Shown in pieces: positions 59,006 to 64,000 of a DNA stretch of 64,000 nt. The stretch is taken from NCBI RefSeq assembly GCF_000497045.1, contig NW_015961970.1, forward strand, positions 558,802-622,801. Direction: 5' to 3'. Under the pieces are notes generated by a model. It was given only the letters and a program-made list of their open reading frames with translations, was not told the DNA's origin and ran no database searches. Each line of letters starts with the position of its first letter. Position 1 is the first letter of the stretch. The position numbers and the translations under genes are program-made. This stretch comes from Kalmanozyma brasiliensis GHG001. Lineage: Eukaryota > Basidiomycota > Ustilaginomycetes > Ustilaginales.

Positions 59006-62000
59006 TCAACGGCCTCGCGACGGCTGCTTGTACTTGCCCTCCTTGACGTTCTCCATGTCGCCCAAGGTCACCTGGACGCCCTGCATGGTCTTCGCGATGG
59101 CTTGCGTCGCCCCTCTGGCGCCCTTCAGGATCGCGATGGGGACCGCTTTGACTACAGGTCTTCCGCTCCCACCTCCCGAAGTTCCGCCACTTGTCGCTCC
59201 AGCGGCTCCTGAGGGATCAGGCTCATACACCTCCATCGGAATGGCCAGAATCGTCTGAGCTGCAGAAGTCAGCCCCTCGGTCAGCCCAGAGTAGGCCTGC
59301 GAAAGCGCATCGCGCATGTTGTCCGGCTGAGAGGCGTACCTGCTGACGAGATTGTCTGCCTGCACGCCGGCCTCAGACGTCATCGACTCGACCATGATGC
59401 TCTCGCTCAACGACTCGTAGCTCTCGCCAGAGCTGTCCGGTCCGACAGCACGCGCTGTAAGCGCGGTGGGCATTTCGCCGCCCAGAATGTGTTCCGCCTG
59501 CTCCAGGATGACCTGTGTCCCCGTCGCCAGCCTTGCGCCCAATTTGACCGCTTCCAGCGCCGTGCTCTTGGCAAAGCTCGTCGCGCCTCTCTGTACACCT
59601 CGCAGGACTCTTCCGTCCTTGTGATACTGCTCGATGGGCAGCAGCACGAGATCGGCCAGTCCAGCACCGACATTGACGAGACTGCGAATCGGTCCCAGTC
59701 CCGACAGGAAGTCAGCCAGCTGGTTCGCCTTGACGTCCGGCGTCCAGATGTCGTTGAGTGTATCGAACAGGCGTGCCCATCCGTTGATGCCACGCAGCGT
59801 GATGTGACGCAGCACCATCTCGGACCCTTCAAAGTGGAAGAAGTTCATCAGCTCGATGGTCTTACCCTGACGCAGCAGATTGTAGTCGACCCGCTTGGGC
59901 TTGTAGTCGAGCTTGATCTTGATCGGAAGCACCTCGGCGAACTGGACGAATGGCAGCGGTGGACCAGTGGACGACGCAGACGGCGCCGGCTCTTTCTGAC
60001 CTGGTACCTTGAACATGAAGTACTTCTTCAGGAAATCGAGTGCATCTTGATCGACGTGAAGACGAAGAGGTGCGATCTTGGCTCGCATTCGCACCTCTGG
60101 CGCTTCCGCCGCGTGGTCGCCATCCAGCGTCCCACCCTGTGGACGGACGTGAACAATTTCGACCTTGGCCATCTTGCCTTCTGCGTCGTGGCGCAAAGCA
60201 GCGTTCTGGTCCTGCATCTCGGTGAGAAAGGTGCGCCAGGTCGACGTCTTGATGTTGTCGATGATCTCGACTCTTCGAGCATTGACAGCGAGACGAGAGA
60301 CCACGTGGCCGGATTGCGAAGGATCCGCCTTGTCGTATTCTACATCGAGCCCGCGGAAGTTGAAATCGATCATGGAGCGCTGCGATCGCTGCAGCTTGTT
60401 GTGAGAAGCGTTGGTGGCAGGAGGGCCTTTGCTGCTTCTTGAGGCTGTTTGCTGGCCGCGCCGCGCGTTGGGGAGCGCCTGCCACGACGCAGTGGCGTCG
60501 CTGTCGGCTGTCGATACCGCGTCCGACGGATCGCCTAGCTCATCTTCGACGGCTTGCATCATCGCATCAGCGTCCATTTCTGCAGGGATGGTGGGCAAGC
60601 TCATGTGGATCGAGTCCAGAAGATGACTAGTGGCCGCTTCCACGCTGTCATCTGGCACTTGGCCTTCTGCCAGCAACTGCTTGATCTTCTGCAGACGCTT
60701 GCGTACTAGCTTGGCTTCCTGCTGGACCGCTTTTCGAGTCGAAGCCCAGTCATATCCGGCGTGAAGACGCACCGACAGGTCAAAGTTGCTGACCCGCACC
60801 CGCAACGAGCTTGCTGTCGTGCCCAAGGCAGAGTCGACTTGCGGTCGCAGATCTGGGTCGGTAAAGTATTCTTGCACGGGGCAAATGCCTTTGGGATCGA
60901 GCAGACGTATCGTGACGTCTTCATCGGCAAAGAGGACGGTGTCGGTGCGAGGAGAGAGGAGCGATAGCGAAGCGACCGACTCGCCACCAAAGAACTCGTC
61001 CGAGTCGAGCGTCGTCTCGACGATCTCGGGGTGGTATCGACCCTCACCCTTTGCTCCCAGGAAAGCAGCGTCGGAGGGCACATCATCGTCGACGAGATCA
61101 GCGCCGACGGCCAGAGGTGCTGCGAGGTGGTAGGCATCATCTTCGATGCCTGACAGGAGGTCAGCCATCCTGTCCGGATCTTGTGCCGCCATTGACGACA
61201 GCTTTGCTGCGGTCTGCCTAGCCCCGGCAGCATCGTGAGAGCTCAGCTCGGTGTCGGCCGATGACGCAAGGCTACCATCTTGTCGGGTGGGTGGCGCGGC
61301 TGGGACTTTCGATGCGGGACCTTGACTTGCCGTCATGGCACCAACGACAGCGGACACGACGTCCAACGTATCAGCTGTGGCTTGAAGCTTTGCTCGAAGC
61401 TTGGTGATCTTGACATCGATTTCAGGGCGCGTGAGCGTGTTGAGATGGACGCTGCCCTTGCTTTCAGGGATGTGCAGCAGGCGTGCGTAATTGCGGCGTG
61501 TCCAATGCTCAGCGGCCGATTTGGCAGCGGTTGCGCGACTTGATGCGCTTCCAGAGAGCTCCCCTTCGGCTGCATAGAGGTCGAGATCGCCGATCGCAAG
61601 CTTGATGGAGGTCTTTGGCGCGTGTGATGTCAGCTTGGTCTTGATAGAGAGCTCTCCGATCGCCACGGCTGCACGGGAGGTGGTGGTGGGAGGTGCGACC
61701 AAGACGGAACAATCCCTTGCCTTGAAGCTGATGCGAGTCACTTCGTTCGGTTCCACATTTTCAAACACACCAGCCGGTGCTTTCAAGAACCGCTTGATCC
61801 GGGGGACAAGCTCTGGGTCAAAGCTGGGCGACAGCGTCACCGACGACAGCGTCAGGTCGACGTTTTGCTCGCGATAGCTTGTGCAGGGTTCGGCGTATGC
61901 TTCAAGCACGAGGAGCAACATGTTGTCGTGCCTCCGGTCGTCCAGGCTTGCTTCCATCGTTCGATACGCAAGGCGAGAACTTAAGACCTCCTCCGCAGCG

Positions 62001-64000
62001 CTACCAGATTCCGCGCGGAGTTGCATCTGAGGGACGCGCATCTCGATACGAGTGATGTTTCGGGCCTTGTCGCTGTCGAAGGAGAGCCTGAAGTCCGACG
62101 CTGTGAGCAAAAGGCTCTTGGGCGATTCCGCAGGTTCTTGGCCTGGAAGATGGGCGCCTGGCGCCAAATGCGGGAGCCACAAACGGATGGAAGCTTCGCT
62201 GATGATGACAAGCAGGGACGAGTTCCTCGTGCTGGCTCGAGCCGTCTCGGTTGAGTCGGTGCTGGACGACATGACGGACATACCCGCACGGCTGCCAAAG
62301 AATCGACTGCCAAGGATCTTAAGATCTTCCGCGTCGAGCGTGTCGGAATCGGTCAGTTTGTCGGATGTCCAGAGATGGATCGATTGCGTCAAGTCGTCGG
62401 CCATATATTGAAGAGAATCCAGCTGTGATTTGCCCAACTCGAGCTTGACAGATGGTATCGAGACGCTACAGCGGTCTTCGGCTTCTTGTTCGGACGATCC
62501 GAAGCTTGGACCGGCAGACGTCTCTGCGATGCGCGAAATTTGAACTCGAGGCAGCAATCGTGTACGAGGGCTGACAGACGGTCCGGACGCCTCTGTGTCG
62601 TCCTGAATGGCTTCGATCATGGCCAGGACCAGCGCACGGGACTGCGATGGCAAGGCCAGGTACGCAGAAATCGACTCCACGCTGCATTGACTGGTCACGG
62701 TCGGCTCTCCGTTCCGTCCGCCTTCACCGAGCGGTGGTGCGAATCGAATCGCGTTGCTCCTCTTTTGCTTCTCGGCGAGACCTGATCTCACGTCGAGACG
62801 CTGCATTTGCAACACCAAGATCCCAGACCTTCTGGCGAGCCCACCCATCCGGGTGGCGCCAAGTTGTCTTCCGGCGAGCGCAGCAGCGTCATACGAGACT
62901 TGCGGTGTCCTAACATCGATGCGAACGAAGCTGATCTTGACGTCGAGCTTGTACGGGCTCTTGTTACCTGTGAAGCTTTTTGTGGATGGATCGTCCAGCA
63001 AGCTATCGGTCGAAGCCTGAATCGTGGCGACACTGGCTGCAAGGGTAGCCATGGAACCTGACATGTCGTACTCTGCCTCTATCGTCTCTTTGAGAGCGGC
63101 GATCTGTGCCGTTGCAAATCTGCGTAGAGCTGGCATGAGGCGTGTGAAAAGTGACACATCCAGAAAGACGTGTACTGGAGCTACTGTCGCATTGACATGC
63201 CCTTGTTCGCCATCCGCGTGCGGAAGCAGAGCAGAGACGGCAATACTGGGCGAAGAAGCTTCGACCGTGTTGCCTGGAGCCTGCGATCTCGCTTTGAGCT
63301 TCCAGCCGCGGTCTCCATACGCATTGCGGACATATGGGCTCTGTGCAGAGGACGAATAGGTTGAGCGCGTCTCGGCTGTCTTGAACCGCGCAGCCTTGGC
63401 GGAGTTTGGGGGATCGCTTGCGGATACATCAGGACGATGAGGTGCCGAGCCACTGTAACGCCAATCAAAGACGTCGACAGTGCTGCTTGCATAGTCGTGC
63501 TGAGGTCGCTTTGCAGATGCACTGCTCGGCGCGACAGACTGAGCCAAGTTTGAATCCAGAATCAGAACAGGAAGTACCCGGGATGCTCCGGGCGGACATT
63601 GCTGGTACAGGTCCGGCGCGAGGTGCTCGAAGAGACCTAGGTCGTCGGCTGAAATTTGGACCTGCGGCTGGTCTGGTCTCGACTTGTCGTCGGTGGTGAC
63701 GTTGGTGAATTGAGCAAGGAGCTTGTCACATCGCAAGCGAATATGGCCGAAATCGGGGTGTGAGCGAGAAGGACGAGCCCAGAACGTCTCGAGAGAAGGC
63801 TGGCTGCGTTGAAGCACTGCAGGGTCATCGTAGCCGATGATGAGATTGAGACTGCTTACGCGACAGCTCAGTACGAGGCTTCTTTGTAGTCGGAAGGAAG
63901 ATGAAGGGCTTCTCGGCTGTGTTGCTGCTCGTCGATCGCCTGGCAAAGCGTCTTTCTGCGGTGGAGCATGTCCGAGACTACCAAGCAGCACCATGAGAAG
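59006..64000 (-). CDS. ATG2: Autophagy-related lipid-transfer protein Atg2, 5' end beyond the window
   Basis: The frame is open to the right edge, so the true N-terminus (chorein domain) is missing. At least 1662 residues are visible from an ATG at 63994 that is probably internal. The C-terminal Atg2 domain is clear. 'IKLDYKPKRVDYNLLRQGKT', 'ELMNFFHFEGSEMVLRHITL', 'WARLFDTLNDIWTPDVKANQ' and 'LGPIRSLVNVGAGLADLVLL' are the conserved signature. The middle has long beta-rich stretches with acidic disordered linkers ('VLFADEDVTIRLLDPKG'). Atg2 bridges the ER and the growing phagophore and moves phospholipids, working with Atg18 and Atg9. The usual fungal length is around 2000, so roughly 300-500 residues lie outside. 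Confidence 0.93.
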   Translation of the reverse strand, partial: LLMVLLGSLGHAPPQKDALPGDRRAATQPRSPSSSFRLQRSLVLSCRVSSLNLIIGYDDPAVLQRSQPSLETFWARPSRSHPDFGHIRLRCDKLLAQFTNVTTDDKSRPDQPQVQISADDLGLFEHLAPDLYQQCPPGASRVLPVLILDSNLAQSVAPSSASAKRPQHDYASSTVDVFDWRYSGSAPHRPDVSASDPPNSAKAARFKTAETRSTYSSSAQSPYVRNAYGDRGWKLKARSQAPGNTVEASSPSIAVSALLPHADGEQGHVNATVAPVHVFLDVSLFTRLMPALRRFATAQIAALKETIEAEYDMSGSMATLAASVATIQASTDSLLDDPSTKSFTGNKSPYKLDVKISFVRIDVRTPQVSYDAAALAGRQLGATRMGGLARRSGILVLQMQRLDVRSGLAEKQKRSNAIRFAPPLGEGGRNGEPTVTSQCSVESISAYLALPSQSRALVLAMIEAIQDDTEASGPSVSPRTRLLPRVQISRIAETSAGPSFGSSEQEAEDRCSVSIPSVKLELGKSQLDSLQYMADDLTQSIHLWTSDKLTDSDTLDAEDLKILGSRFFGSRAGMSVMSSSTDSTETARASTRNSSLLVIISEASIRLWLPHLAPGAHLPGQEPAESPKSLLLTASDFRLSFDSDKARNITRIEMRVPQMQLRAESGSAAEEVLSSRLAYRTMEASLDDRRHDNMLLLVLEAYAEPCTSYREQNVDLTLSSVTLSPSFDPELVPRIKRFLKAPAGVFENVEPNEVTRISFKARDCSVLVAPPTTTSRAAVAIGELSIKTKLTSHAPKTSIKLAIGDLDLYAAEGELSGSASSRATAAKSAAEHWTRRNYARLLHIPESKGSVHLNTLTRPEIDVKITKLRAKLQATADTLDVVSAVVGAMTASQGPASKVPAAPPTRQDGSLASSADTELSSHDAAGARQTAAKLSSMAAQDPDRMADLLSGIEDDAYHLAAPLAVGADLVDDDVPSDAAFLGAKGEGRYHPEIVETTLDSDEFFGGESVASLSLLSPRTDTVLFADEDVTIRLLDPKGICPVQEYFTDPDLRPQVDSALGTTASSLRVRVSNFDLSVRLHAGYDWASTRKAVQQEAKLVRKRLQKIKQLLAEGQVPDDSVEAATSHLLDSIHMSLPTIPAEMDADAMMQAVEDELGDPSDAVSTADSDATASWQALPNARRGQQTASRSSKGPPATNASHNKLQRSQRSMIDFNFRGLDVEYDKADPSQSGHVVSRLAVNARRVEIIDNIKTSTWRTFLTEMQDQNAALRHDAEGKMAKVEIVHVRPQGGTLDGDHAAEAPEVRMRAKIAPLRLHVDQDALDFLKKYFMFKVPGQKEPAPSASSTGPPLPFVQFAEVLPIKIKLDYKPKRVDYNLLRQGKTIELMNFFHFEGSEMVLRHITLRGINGWARLFDTLNDIWTPDVKANQLADFLSGLGPIRSLVNVGAGLADLVLLPIEQYHKDGRVLRGVQRGATSFAKSTALEAVKLGARLATGTQVILEQAEHILGGEMPTALTARAVGPDSSGESYESLSESIMVESMTSEAGVQADNLVSRYASQPDNMRDALSQAYSGLTEGLTSAAQTILAIPMEVYEPDPSGAAGATSGGTSGGGSGRPVVKAVPIAILKGARGATQAIAKTMQGVQVTLGDMENVKEGKYKQPSRGR

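Overview
The window looks like a piece of nuclear chromosome from a smut fungus (Basidiomycota, Ustilaginomycotina, probably Ustilaginales). This is an inference. It rests on very intron-poor genes, GC-rich coding sequence, long pyrimidine-rich leaders, and a set of clearly fungal proteins with long Ser/Ala/Gln-rich disordered extensions. Sixteen protein genes are supported with good confidence. One further protein gene is recognised only by weak resemblance. One intron-containing tRNA-Lys gene is also present. Only two protein genes show clear introns. The assembly has two short N gaps, at 12574-12606 and at 44226-44261.

Layout, left to right. At 0-3 kb a small TFIIS-central-domain protein (+) converges on RPC19, the shared Pol I/III subunit AC19 (-). 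At 3.5-8 kb lies the Snf2/Sth1 chromatin-remodelling ATPase (+). At 8.7-10 kb is a three-RRM RNA-binding protein (-). A 3.4-kb stretch without a credible gene follows, holding the first N gap. At 13.5-16.6 kb are a four-helix membrane protein (-) and the CK2 catalytic subunit (-). At 17.4 kb is tRNA-Lys(CTT). At 17.9-20.3 kb is a serine-rich protein of unknown function (-), followed by about 3 kb without a convincing gene. At 23.3-30.1 kb is a DOCK-family GEF (-). At 30.7-32.3 kb is mitochondrial Phe-tRNA synthetase (-), divergent from a Dos2/BSDC1-like protein (+). At 33.9-36.1 kb is a Trf4-type poly(A) polymerase (-), divergent from the splicing helicase Prp5 (+). At 40.5-44.4 kb Kti12 (-) is divergent from the SDH flavoprotein (+). 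At 44.9-50.3 kb is the Gea/GBF1 ARF-GEF (+). A repeat-bearing intergenic region of about 1.5 kb follows. At 51.8-55.6 kb are Aar2 (-), an RS-like basic protein (+) and an atypical SDR-fold protein (-). At 56.8-58.9 kb is a GH5 exo-beta-1,3-glucanase (+). At 59-64 kb is Atg2 (-), cut by the right edge.

The genes are ordinary housekeeping functions: transcription and chromatin, splicing (Prp5, Aar2, perhaps the RS-like protein), RNA surveillance (Trf4), translation and tRNA modification (MSF1, Kti12, tRNA-Lys), respiration (SDH1), membrane traffic and autophagy (Gea, Atg2), signalling (CK2, DOCK) and the cell wall (GH5). I see no operon-like pathway cluster, no identifiable transposon, no CRISPR and no virus-like genes. 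I did not find a convincing new multi-gene system.

The most unusual observations are local. An exact 56-bp copy of the SDH1 3' coding sequence lies 297 bp downstream and ends at a splice-donor-like GTGAG. Kti12 has Arg instead of Lys in its Walker A motif. A 144-bp near-perfect inverted repeat lies beside a diverged 72-bp tandem repeat at 50.4-50.9 kb. One small protein consists of a TFIIS central domain with no zinc ribbon. Domain positions are approximate, and family assignments come from reading motifs, not from searches.
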